Of a DNA stretch of 64,000 bases, positions 1 to 9,000 are shown piece after piece (the stretch's first letter is position 1; the number at the start of each line of letters is the position of its first letter). Source of the DNA: Trifolium pratense (lineage: Eukaryota > Streptophyta > Magnoliopsida > Fabales > Fabaceae); contig NC_060062.1 of assembly GCF_020283565.1 (NCBI RefSeq), positions 60,342,409-60,406,408 of the forward strand. Reading direction: 5' to 3'. A program made the position numbers and the translations under genes. Under the pieces are notes generated by a model that did not search any database, was not told where the DNA came from, and worked only from the letters and a program-made list of their open reading frames with translations.

Positions 1-150
1 TCGATGCTCAACTCTATATTTGTGAAACTCATTCTGCTTGCAGTACACGGTCCTTCCATAGCCCCCCATAACTCAGCAATGAAGGCACTACAGTTACAAA
101 CTCCTTTGGCAAAACCTCCCAACCATTCCCCTTTAACATAACTACATCAC
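1..150 (-). pseudogene. LINE RNase H-domain fragment, running off the window edge
   Basis: Read on the minus strand, this stretch gives an open frame with the signature of the RNase H domain found at the C-terminus of plant LINE polyproteins: a GGF segment, then SAFIAELWGAMEG, where the E of AEL is the second catalytic acid, then an IELSI strand that normally leads to the third catalytic Asp. The third acid lies at or just beyond base 1. Only about 40 residues are visible, so the state of the rest of the element is unknown. It is a mobile-element remnant or the end of one. Confidence 0.7.
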
Positions 151-272
151 ATTTAATTTTTATAAAAAACGGAAAGGAAAAAAAAAACTACAAATGTTAT
201 TTACGTTTTATTAAAAAAAAAAATACATATTTTTTAGGTAAAAACTAACCCGTGCCATTATTTTAGTATACA

Positions 273-279
273 TATATAA
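273..279 (+). promoter_or_regulatory. Probable TATA box of the cysteine-rich peptide gene
   Basis: TATATAA lies about 75 bases before the ATG at 354, a normal distance for a plant TATA box with a short leader. It fits the gene model but is only a sequence match. Confidence 0.45.
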
Positions 280-353
280 GAGACACAAACCATGCATGTT
301 TTGAAACAATATATGATTTTGATTTTGTTAAAAAATTTGCAAAGTTATATATA

Positions 354-629
354 ATGGAAGTTTCAGCGAAGATGATTTTTAAGTTGGTAATATTGGTCCT
401 TGCAATTATGAGTACATTGGTGGAAAGCACTCGCCATGGTCCTACTGAAGATTTTGAAGGATATTCATATGCTACTGCTCCTGCTCCTGCTGCTGTATAT
501 CAACCACTAAAATTTTGTTGCAATGAAGTTTTTAATTTTTGTTGTCCACTTCATTGTATTATATATAATGATTGTGATAATAAACCTCCGGCAAACAAAG
601 TGCAACACAAAAATATTCAGAAGAATTAA
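354..629 (+). CDS. Small secreted cysteine-rich peptide, 91 aa, family not recognised
   Basis: A single-exon reading frame of 91 residues. Residues 1-25 form a likely signal peptide: a basic start, then a hydrophobic core (FKLVILVLAIMSTLV). Residues 42-47 are an APAPAA spacer of the kind found in hydroxyproline-rich proteins. The mature part has six cysteines at about 55, 56, 63, 64, 68 and 74, spaced CC-x6-CC-x3-C-x5-C, and a basic tail. The spacing differs from nodule NCR peptides and from defensins, so I assign no family. Support for a real gene comes from the TATA box upstream and from decayed copies of its 5' region (about 6510-6600) and 3' flank (about 3996-4090), which suggest a small local gene family. 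The function is probably extracellular, but that is inference. Confidence 0.6.
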   Translation: MEVSAKMIFKLVILVLAIMSTLVESTRHGPTEDFEGYSYATAPAPAAVYQPLKFCCNEVFNFCCPLHCIIYNDCDNKPPANKVQHKNIQKN

Positions 630-639
630 AGTCACCTTC

Positions 640-1190
640 ACTAACCACATATTGCATTACAAAACTATGAGTGAAAATGAATAAGGTTGATTTTATATAT
701 CTATTATGCCTTTTTATGATTATAGTTTTATATTCACCTCTTGATCTTTAAGTTGCTACAACTTGAATAATTGTTTCATTCAGTCAAATTTAATTTTTTT
801 TTTTTTTTTTTATACTTTTGCATATATATTAAGTCTAGAGTTGTTTTTTTTTTTTTACAAGAAGTCTAGAGTTGTTATTATGCCTTTTTTTATCATCATA
901 TATACTTTTATCCCTTAATTGTTCAACACAAGAAGGTTGATGAGGTCATGAGTACTATAGTTTAACTTTTTTTTTTTTTTATAGTATCTCACAAAAGGAT
1001 GATGTTGATGGTAATTATGGGCGGATCTACAGTCCGGCACTACGGGCACTTGCCCAAGCCCTAGTCAAAAAATTAGTATTTCACGGGTTAGTTTAGAAAA
1101 AATTGATATATTTAGATTTAGGTCAAAATTGTTTTGTTTTTTTTTTTAAAACCGAAAGTTTTCAATACAAAACCGAAATATTTATTTAAG
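640..1190. other. Gene-free AT-rich stretch
   Basis: The 3' flank of the peptide gene, with several T homopolymers. The part from about 656 to 795 is the portion found again in decayed form at 3996-4090. Around 1015-1090 there is a short GC-richer piece containing GGCACTTGCCC that looks like a dispersed repeat. I see no gene. Confidence 0.5.
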
Positions 1191-1194
1191 GAAA

Positions 1195-1357
1195 ATGCTA
1201 AACAGTGTCCCCGAGACACTGGTTAAGGGAGCAAAAATAGTAATTTGATATTAGAGTTTGTGCAGTCAACTCCTCAAAATTTAAAATGTGCTATTTTCTA
1301 TTCAAAACTTTCTTTTTTTGATTTTCTTAACCAGTGCCCCGAGAACACCGATTAGCA
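1195..1357. mobile_element. MITE with palindromic ends (copy 1)
   Basis: The element starts ATGCTAAACAGTG and ends with the inverted counterpart TTAGCAC. Each end is itself a near-palindrome built on GTGCCCC/GGGGCAC. The interior shares a block (TGCAGTCAACTCCTC and neighbours) with the copy at 33215-33379, in the opposite orientation. It has no coding capacity. Confidence 0.7.
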
Positions 1358-1359
1358 CG

Positions 1360-2026
1360 ACCCTTTAAAACTAAGAATATCAACCACTAAATACTTGTGT
1401 ATGTTACCTATTCTGCTTTCATAAGCCGCATTAAATATTTGCACATGTTCCCTAACCCTCTTGTAAGCCACACTAAATGTTTGTCCGAGTGTCTTATACT
1501 TCTCTCATAAATACATGGATCATCATCGTCATCATAGTTGACAAAGCAAAGTCATGTTGTAATTTGAAATTTAACGGTCCATCTAGAATAGGTGCCCCAA
1601 AGTATGGCATAATTTCTCGATGGAGAAGAACTCAAAGTCCACAATTTTTAGGTCATTACAGAAATTTAAGAAGTTTGTGTTAAATGGGCACTTAAGAAAA
1701 TAAAAAGATGGGTTAAATAAGTTTTTAATCTTAATAAATATTTTATTTTTAGCTCATATAAAAAATTTCAGTAATTTTTTCTTATAAAAAAAAATATTTC
1801 AGTAATTTTTAATCCTCAAATATTTTATGTCACGATTTTTATCAATGCTTTTATGTCAACTCATATCTATCATCCCTAATTTTAATATCTTTTACGCGGT
1901 CATATTTAGTAGTACATTATAGATATATTTTTTTAAAAAGTTTAATTTCTTCTAAAAATTGACGAATTAAATATGAATTTTTAAGTTTTCAGCACTTAAA
2001 AATTCACATTTAATTTATTTTTTTGT
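1360..2026. other. Gene-free AT-rich stretch
   Basis: An open frame of 68 codons lies at 1477-1683, but it has no recognisable domain, no signal sequence and no codon bias. The rest is low-complexity AT-rich DNA. Confidence 0.4.
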
Positions 2027-2331
2027 TAAAAAATTTGCATTAGGGAAAATTAAGAGGGGTAGTTTGAGTTTCCTTATTTTTAGGTCCTATCTTGAGCTTA
2101 GTTGCAACGAAACTGTATCCTTTTTTTTAACAATTGTACCATTATTTTTCTTAATGAAAAAATTGAAATAAGAAACAAATCAGTAACATATTTTATGAAA
2201 AATAGGTAAAAGTAAAAAGATTTTGTTGCCAAAAGTAAGTAGAAGACAAATAATAAATATCTCAATAGCAACTTATTGGCTTAAGATTCATTCAACATCT
2301 CAGGTTTAATTTTCCTTAATGCAAATTTTTG
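2027..2331. mobile_element. MITE-like inverted-repeat element
   Basis: The left end (AATTTGCATTAGGGAAAATT) and the right end (AATTTTCCTTAATGCAAATT) are inverted copies with few mismatches, about 300 bases apart, and nothing coding lies between. No clear target duplication is seen, so the family is not assigned. Confidence 0.5.
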
Positions 2332-2341
2332 ATGTGCTAGT

Positions 2342-2968
2342 TTATATCGAACTTTGCTCTACCACTACCACATATTGAGGGATATTAGTATAGAGGTGTT
2401 GCAGATTCCACTCTCCACTATTCCATACCTCATTAATCTTCAAAGACGTATCATGAATATCAACAAACGGAACTATAGAGCTCAAGCTTTCTTTAAAGAC
2501 CCATGAATCATACCAGAAGCTTGAGTTACCATCTCCGATTTTAAGTGTAAATCCATCACGCAGGGTGTGCATTGCTTTAGCCAACGAATTCCAGATGACT
2601 GAACCGCCGGATATTCTGACATTAAAAGTAAGCTGTCCTTTCAAATACCTATCATTAAACAACATGACCCACAATTTATTTGGTGCCTGCAATATCTCCC
2701 AGATAAGCTTACCTAGAAGAGCTACGTTTTGGAGACGAGTGCGGCGCACACCCAACCCCCGAAAATTACGAGGTTGTGTGATTTTGTTCCAACCAACTAG
2801 GTGCATCCCTTTATCTCCCGTGCCTTTCCAAATAAACCTTCGCACTGTTTTATCCAAATCATCACAAACACTTTGCGGCAGCCAATTAATTTGCATATGG
2901 TAAGAAGGCAAAGCCGCAATCACCGAGTGGGCAAGCACAACTCTGCCCTCGTTGTTCAGCGTCTGCAG
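2342..2968 (-). pseudogene. LINE polyprotein, inverted upstream part (post-RT region)
   Basis: The minus strand encodes the region just after the reverse-transcriptase domain of a plant LINE: GRVVLAHSVIAALPSYHMQ, then a WLPQSVCDDLDKTVRRFIWKG segment, then GWNKITQPRNFRGLG, ending near NIPQYVVV. In an intact element this part precedes the RNase H part on the same strand. Here the RNase H part (2969-3789) is on the plus strand and abuts it head to head, and about 100 residues that should lie between them are missing. The arrangement fits a single 5'-inverted LINE insertion. Confidence 0.8.
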
Positions 2969-3789
2969 AAACCATTGATCACTGCTTGTTCCTCTGTGAT
3001 GAATCAATTAGTGTTTGGAACATGTGTGGTTTACATGGTATCCCTTCTTCTCTTCAAAGTGCTGATCGCATTTCCTGGTGTAAGAAAGTGGAAAAACAAC
3101 ATGGTAATATTATCTTTATTATAATATGGTTTATTTGGTGTGCAAGGAATGACTTGGTGTTTAACCATCATAGAGAACGTGTTGATACTATTTTGACCAA
3201 AATTCATTCTCTGGTATTAGCTTGTGCAGCCACATTTAATTCTCCAGCATCAATGGGGGAAAACGTTGTTTCTCAAAGACGTGTGAGCTGGTCCCGTCCA
3301 GCAATGGATACCGTGTGTCTTAATGTAGATGGTAGCTTGCTAAGTTCGATAAATTCTGCAGGTTATGGCGGGTTGCTAAGAGACAACCATGGTGATTTTA
3401 TTTGGGGTTATTATGGAGCGACAACAGTAAAAAATATTTTATGTGCTAAAATCATGGCTATATGGCAAGGATTAAAGTTGTGTTGGGAGAATGGTTACCG
3501 TAAAGTTCTCTGTTGCTCGGATTCGTTGCTCGCAGTTAATTTAATCAAGCAAGGGGTCACAACGCATCACCGTTTTGCTAACGAGATTCATAGTATTCGG
3601 AGGATGCTAGAAAATGACTGGGAGGTGGTTATTACTCACACGCTGCGTGAGGGAAATGCTTGTACGGATGTTTTGGCAAAAATGGGTGCTATCTCGAACT
3701 CGCCTTTGGTGAAGATCTCTACTCCGCCTAGTGATCTGTTGAGACCTCTTTTGAAAGATGCTTGGGATGTAGAGTTTATTAGGGAGTAA
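2969..3789 (+). pseudogene. LINE polyprotein, 3' part (zinc-binding end and RNase H)
   Basis: The plus strand picks up at ETIDHCLFLCDESISVWN, the end of the zf-RVT motif, and runs through an IIWFIWCARNDLVF segment into an RNase H domain (NVDGS, GGLLRD, CCSDS, GNACTDVLAKMGA) with a stop at 3787-3789. Three of the acidic catalytic positions are present. The usual Glu of the AEL motif is replaced by Lys (CAKIMAIWQGL), which should abolish RNase H activity. The frame is otherwise open, so the insertion is fairly young. The 3' end lacks an obvious poly(A) tail and is not exactly placed; element-like sequence continues to about 3960. Confidence 0.8.
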
Positions 3790-3995
3790 TCCCATTGTTG
3801 TCTTCTTTTTTCTTTTTCTTTTTTTCTTCTCTTATGTAACCAAATGGATTTGCTCTACCTTTACACTAAATGGATTTGTTTGATCTGCGGACAAGACAAA
3901 ATCTTATAGTAGTAATTGTAACCCCCCCGTAGTATCAAAGTTGTGATTGATTGTTTTTCTCATTGTTCATTATTCATCATAAGCTTTATAATATA

Positions 3996-4090
3996 TTACA
4001 AAACTATGTCTATGAATAACAATAAATTTTTGATCTTTAAGTTGCTAGCAAACTTGAACAATTGTTTCATTTAGACGAATTCAAATTTGT
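3996..4090 (+). pseudogene. Relic of the 3' flank of the cysteine-rich peptide gene
   Basis: Two blocks match the 3' flank of the 354-629 gene: TTACAAAACTATG (compare about 657-669) and TTGATCTTTAAGTTGCT with AATTGTTTCATT following (compare about 741-782). The coding part of this copy is not present next to it; a LINE insertion lies immediately upstream. Confidence 0.6.
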
Positions 4091-4185
4091 TTTGATGATC
4101 GTTGGCATGACAACAAGTATTGATGAAGAAGGTGATTGAGATTCCAATTTTCTTTTTAGTAAATTTGTGTTGTTGTTGATTTTTT

Positions 4186-4250
4186 TATAAGCAAAAATTG
4201 AATTATAAGGAGTACTTAGATGTATTCAGCCCTTACAATTCGAGATAACA
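4186..4250 (-). mobile_element. Very short 5'-truncated LINE insertion (3' tail only)
   Basis: The minus strand matches the last 60 or so bases of the LINE at 4895-6047 (CCTTACAATTC and AATTGAATTATAAGGAGTA on the plus strand), including the A-rich tail. Both sides carry ATTTGTGTTG, at about 4162 and 4252, consistent with a target-site duplication. Confidence 0.6.
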
Positions 4251-4424
4251 TCATTTGTGTTGATGTTGGTGATTGAAATTCCAATTTTCTTTTTTCATAT
4301 CTCCATTTCAAAGAAGTAATTAATTAATTGATGAAGAAGGTGAAGATTCAAGTACTGCTATTTTTGACTTTAAATTTGCGTTTAATATTTAAGTTTTTTG
4401 TTTTTATTTTCATTTCCCACCACA

Positions 4425-4540
4425 TGTATCAAGTCATTAGTAGTATCAAGTGGTTCTTACCTTCTTCCAATTATAATTACGGGAGATCGAACCGTAATTT
4501 TCTCTACCAAATTCAACATCAATTACCACATGACCAAATA
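4425..4540 (-). mobile_element. Decayed SINE (tRNA-derived family A)
   Basis: In reverse complement this resembles the SINE at 29125-29265: a GATCGAACCGTAATTTTCTC stretch with the Pol III B-box core, followed by CCAAATTCAACATCAATTAC, which corresponds to the 5' part. It is considerably diverged. Confidence 0.45.
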
Positions 4541-4894
4541 CTAGAGGAGAGAAAGAGGAGAGAATTATTCTCTATATAACTGTTGAAAGTCCCAAGTTAA
4601 CTGAAAATAAGGCCTATATAGTCCTTATAAAGTTCGGAGTTCTGACAATCCTACCTTGAGTTAGGCTCTATGACCAAATTCTAAAAGTATTATTTTATTT
4701 TATATCTGTACGAGGAAATAATAAATAGTACATGAATGCTTGTTTTAATGACAAATAATATTATATATAATATATAATAAAAAAATTGTCAAAAAAAATA
4801 TATAATAAAAATAAAAGAAAATTTAAAATACAAAAAATACCAAAAATACATCCCGCCAACGCTCAAAATACAAACAATCATACAAATGGAAGTG

Positions 4895-6047
4895 GAGAGG
4901 GCTTAGTGAAGATAACACTTTGTGGTGCAAGTTACTGGTGTATAGATATGGGTCAATGGCTGGAAATTTTCTTCTGGATGTCAACAAGAATGTTATAGCT
5001 CAATCCATTTGGTGGCGCGACATCTTAAGGATAGGAGGTGAAGAGAGCGGAGGTTGGTTCAAATCCAACATGTGCAATGTATTAGGATCCGGCAATCTTA
5101 TCCATTTTTGGCAAGAAAGATGGTTGGGTCATGAAAGTTTCATGAATTTATTCCCTCAATTGTATGCAAAATCGTTGCAACCTGATGCTCCTATAGCTGC
5201 TTTCGGTTCTTGGAGTGATGATAATTGGACTTGGAGTTTTGATTGGGTTGTGGAGCTAGCGCGAGATGATATGGATGCTGCAACTGAGATGTCGATTTTG
5301 TTAGCAGATATTAGGCCTAAGAAGGAATGCTTGGATCATCGAAAATGGCTCATGAACCATGCCGGTATGTTTACGGTAAAATCAGCATATTGTTTCTTGC
5401 AAAACCGTGATTCATTTTTGACTATTAATAGTAATGTGGTGGATGCGCTGCAAGATTTATGGATGAACGATGTACCGTCTAAAGTGAACATATTTGGATG
5501 GAGATTGCTATTAGCACGACTTCCGACCCGTATGGCTTTGGTAAGAAAAGGAATTATCAATAATCCACGTGAGTTTTGTTGCGTGTTTTGCTTTAGAGAA
5601 GAAGAAGACATAGATCATTTATTTTTTAATTGCTCTGTCTCAATTCAAGTTTGGAAGAAAATTTATAAGTGGATGGCTGTGGATTTCATCCCCTTTGAGG
5701 AAGGGTGGAAGCACTTCATATCTTTTGGTGATTTGGTGATGAGTAAGAGACTTGCTAAAACTCGTCATGTCATTTGGTTAGCAACTACTTGGAGCATATG
5801 GCGTACTCGGAATAATATTGTGTTTCGAGGCTATGTGTTTAATTTGGATGCTTTGATAGATCAAATTATCTTTATTTCTTGGTTTTGGTTTATAGGTCGT
5901 TTGGGAGTTAATACTTCTTTTGTATTTTCTGATTGGTGTAACGATCCGTTAGTTTGCATTGATAGCATCTAATGGTTTTCGTTTGAATTGTAAGGGTTGA
6001 GTGCACCTTATACTCCTTGTAATTCAATTTTTACTTATAAAAAAAAA
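4895..6047 (+). pseudogene. 5'-truncated LINE, C-terminal polyprotein with poly(A) end
   Basis: The open frame running to 5972 starts without a proper N-terminus. It carries the post-RT segment of a plant LINE (WWRDILRIGGEESGGWF, FWQERWLG), the zf-RVT motif (FTVKSAYCFL, VPSKVNIFGWRLLLARLPTR, then CVFCFREEEDIDHLFFNC) and a WSIWRTRNNIVF end. No RNase H domain follows. The element ends with TACTCCTTGTAATTCAATTT and an A tract near 6039. AAAATACAAA followed by CAAT-like sequence occurs at about 4866 and again about 6045, a possible imperfect target duplication. It is a dead 5'-truncated copy. Confidence 0.8.
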
Positions 6048-6244
6048 TACAAATACAATGCATACATGAATGTTTTTTAATTGTTACTCTATTAAATTAT
6101 TCAATTGACCGGTCACTACAGCACCATGGCTTGAATATATTTACATGTATGGATTTTTTTTTGTTTTGCCTTGAATATTATATTCTGAATAGACACACAA
6201 TTGTTGAAGAAAAAAAAAAGCAAAGAATATGCACAAAAATACTA

Positions 6245-6449
6245 CTCCCTCCTATAGTCCTATCCTTAATATAAGAATAAACTATTTTTTGGATTCATTA
6301 AAAAATTAATGTATTTAATCTATAATGTAGACTAGATGTATTCGTTTTTCAATGAATATAAAAAATAATTTGTTTCTTATATATACTTCCTTCATCATTA
6401 ATTATAAGCAAAAAATTAAATTTTATCTTATATTAAAGATCTAAGGGAG
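6245..6449. mobile_element. Stowaway-like MITE
   Basis: It begins CTCCCTCC and ends with inverted GGGAG, flanked by TA at 6243-6244 and 6450-6451. This is the signature of Stowaway (Tc1/mariner-derived) MITEs. It is about 205 bases with no coding content. Confidence 0.65.
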
Positions 6450-6509
6450 TATTTGTTTGGCTCACATTGCAACTCAGAAACATTAACCTAACATGTCAAA
6501 AGAAAATTT

Positions 6510-6600
6510 TGTTTTCATTAATAATTTGCAAATTCATAATGGAAACTTCATTCTAGACGAGTGATATTGCTCCTTGCACATGTGAGTAACTATAGATGGA
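6510..6600 (+). pseudogene. Relic of the 5' end of the cysteine-rich peptide gene
   Basis: The sequence around the ATG at 6539 follows the start of the 354-629 gene: AATTTGCAAA upstream, then ATGGAAACTTCA against ATGGAAGTTTCA, then GATATTG and TCCTTGCA. About 17 bases of the signal-peptide region are missing and a stop codon follows within six codons. The cysteine-bearing part is absent. Confidence 0.6.
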
Positions 6601-6620
6601 ATTACTAAGAAAAATTATCA

Positions 6621-6810
6621 AATTGGATCCTATCTCCATCTCTTTTCTCTACATCTCTCTCCTTCCTCTCTATCTCTCTCTTAATTTTAATCTCTCTCCT
6701 CATTAAAAAAAATGATAAACAAAGTAAGAGAGAGCTAGAGTGAAATTAAGAGAAAAATTGAGAGGATGGAGAGAGATGTAGAGAAAAGAGATGGAGAGAA
6801 TTTAAGTCCG
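6621..6810. mobile_element. Foldback MITE, CT/GA-rich arms (copy 1)
   Basis: The left arm (GGATCCTATCTCCATCTC, then CTACATCTCTCTCCTTCC) is inverted in the right arm (GGAGAGAGATGTAGAGAAAA, GAGATGGAGAGAA). The two arms almost meet, so the single strand would fold into a long hairpin. A second copy lies at 39883-40058. Confidence 0.65.
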
Positions 6811-7149
6811 AAAAATTATGGATTTGCACCAAGAATAAAAATTTTAAGCTATCAATAAATCATAATCAATCATGTCTTTGACTTTAACTTTGAAATTAAT
6901 TTACAATTAAAGTCAAACATTTTAATGATCTAACGATTTATTGACCATGTAAAAAATCTCTAAACTAGCAATGTACTATATGAATTTAATCTTATCTTAT
7001 GATAAAATTCAAAAATAAATATGAAACTTCGAGGCAAAAGTCAACTAATATCAAAATGGTTGGCGACACAATTTGTTGCTCCTTTGTCTTTCATTCATAT
7101 GTAATTATCTTATATTGATGTAATTATCAAAAGTGGTCCTTCCTTTTCC

Positions 7150-7390
7150 TACCGGTGTATTTAGACCATCTCCAATGTTGTAGTACATATTAGGTACTCA
7201 TGGTATTTATTAGGTACTACCATTGGAGCAATACTCATTTGAGTACCTAATAGGTACTAGTTCTACAATAAGCAATAGTACCTATTTTATTTTTGTGGGT
7301 GTCATTTATAATGATGTATAGTTACCGTTAAACTAATTTTTTTAGTTACCACTTACCATGCTATAAATAAGTATGAAGTATATATCCACT
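7150..7390. mobile_element. Probable MITE with TCCAATG/CATTGGA inverted repeat
   Basis: It contains GACCATCTCCAATG, a start typical of common plant MITEs, an internal inverted CATTGGAG about 60 bases further on, and many copies of AGGTACT or its inverse. The right boundary is unclear. Confidence 0.4.
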
Positions 7391-7630
7391 TAGTTAACGT
7401 CAACAGCGACTAGCTAGTCTCTACCAAAAAGACCTGTGGGATTCTTTTCTGCCAATTAATTTTTTTTATACACATCAGGTTGAACTATAGACAAGTAAAA
7501 AAAAATGTATTATTTTTTAAAATGGTAAATTCTTTGTTTATTCTATATATTTATATATATAACTATATTTTAATAAATATAAAATGTATTTAATTTTCTT
7601 AAAATGGTAATTTGTTTTTAAATTTTATTT

Positions 7631-7995
7631 CCAATGAACATTCGGTGAACGTAAACAAACACCATTCAAACTCAAATTAAATCATTTACCGAAAAATTCA
7701 AATAAAACAAAAATATATATGAAGTAGCTCTTCAAAACAATGTACATAGACCCTTTGAAAAAAAATAAAATTACATAGATGTATATTTCCAATGAACATT
7801 CAGTGAAGGTGTAATCAACATTCAAACTCAAATTAAATCCATTTACCAAAAAAAAAAATCAAATGAAATTAAAATCATACAATTTAAAATTTAAAATATT
7901 AAATGTAAATAATTTAGTCAAAAAAAGTATATTAAATATATGAAGTAGCACTTCAAAACTTCAAAAAAAAAAAAAATTACTTAGATGTATATTAG
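7631..7995. repeat. Two-copy tandem duplication, about 160-200 bp units
   Basis: The unit at 7631-7788 (beginning CCAATGAACATTC, then CATTCAAACTCAAATTAAAT, ATATGAAGTAGC and CTTCAAAAC) is repeated at 7789-7995 with extra AT-rich sequence inside the second unit. It is not coding. Confidence 0.7.
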
Positions 7996-8790
7996 AAAAA
8001 GTTGAACTAGAGTTACAAAGAAGGTTGCTTTTGTGGATTTCTCTCTGCAAAATCATAAGTGTTTTCTTCTCTAGGTATTCATTTTCTTTTTGCCTCTTTG
8101 ATTTATGTTGTTTTTTCCTATGTAAAATTTTTATTTTATGAAAAAAGTAGTCATCTGTATAATGTGCTAACATGTAGAACCACACTTAATATACATGATT
8201 AAAATATATTTTACTAAATATTCAATAGAATTTGGATTTTCTACAGCCTTAATGAAATCAATCTTTTAGTGTTCTTACTTTGAAGTTCGGTATTTCTTGT
8301 ACTCTTTTTTGTGGACTCTCTTGGTCTATCAGTTTTTCTTATTTATATATATTTTGTCATTCAAAGAAAAAAAATCTGAGTTGTTCAATCGAAATTACAG
8401 GACTCTAATATTAATAAGTTCGGTAAAATTAACTACAGTATAAATATAAACTCAAAATTAAAATTGTGTAATGATCATGATTAAATATCTCTAATTTGCG
8501 ATGTGCATTTTTTATTTTTTGATAAAATTTGGATGTCTAAATTTCACAAGTATATAAATATATGTAGGGAACCATTCAATTTACTTTGAAATATCATGAT
8601 TATGCTATCTCTTATCTCTCTTTGATTGTTTCATACATAAATTATGTTTATTAACTTGTTAAATGAAAAAAATAATTATCCTTACTTTGAGTTTTCATCA
8701 TTACTTTTGGAGCTTTATATTACTTGTTATTTTTATCTTGATTTATGATTGAGTCTATATATCCATTTAAATAGAGATTAATGTACTTAG
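7996..8790. other. Gene-free AT-rich stretch
   Basis: No open frame with a recognisable product, no repeat structure I could define, and no RNA gene signature. Confidence 0.4.
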
Positions 8791-8794
8791 TTCT

Positions 8795-8912
8795 ATCAAC
8801 TGAGCTAGAAGAGACATTCTATTTAATTTACAGAAATCAGAGTTCGAATTTTGGTACATTCATTTATTCACTTTAAAGGGTGAAACTTTACTCATTAGAC
8901 TACTTTGGACTA
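8795..8912 (+). mobile_element. SINE-like element (tRNA-derived family B)
   Basis: An A-box-like region (CTATCAACTGAGCTAGAAGA) is followed by a B-box-like GAGTTCGAATTTTGG, then TCATTTATTCAC and TAGACTACTTTGGAC. The same order of blocks occurs at 35985-36119, where an A tail is present. Confidence 0.5.
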
Positions 8913-8986
8913 AAATAAAAAGAGATTAATGTTTGGTCTTTGATATTCATATTGTTAACACATTTGTTCTTGGCAATTTTAAAGGG

Positions 8987-8992
8987 CACGTG
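8987..8992. promoter_or_regulatory. CACGTG box in the conserved fucosyltransferase leader
   Basis: CACGTG (G-box core) lies nine bases before the ATG at 9001, inside a roughly 45-base block (ATTGTTAACACATTTGTTCT, then GCAATTTTAAAGGG) conserved upstream of both fucosyltransferase genes. Being so close to the ATG, it may lie in the transcribed leader; its role is unproven. Confidence 0.35.
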
Positions 8993-9000
8993 AAGACAAT

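Noticed and set aside
354..629. NCR peptide or plant defensin
   Set aside because: The CC-x6-CC-x3-C-x5-C spacing does not match the four- or six-cysteine NCR pattern or the eight-cysteine defensin pattern.
1477..1683. 68-codon open frame
   Set aside because: No motif, no signal sequence and no related sequence in the window; consistent with chance.
2986..3124. Overlapping plus-strand frame from 2801 through the LINE junction
   Set aside because: It reads across the inversion point in the wrong frame; the LINE pieces are 2342-2968 minus and 2969-3789 plus.
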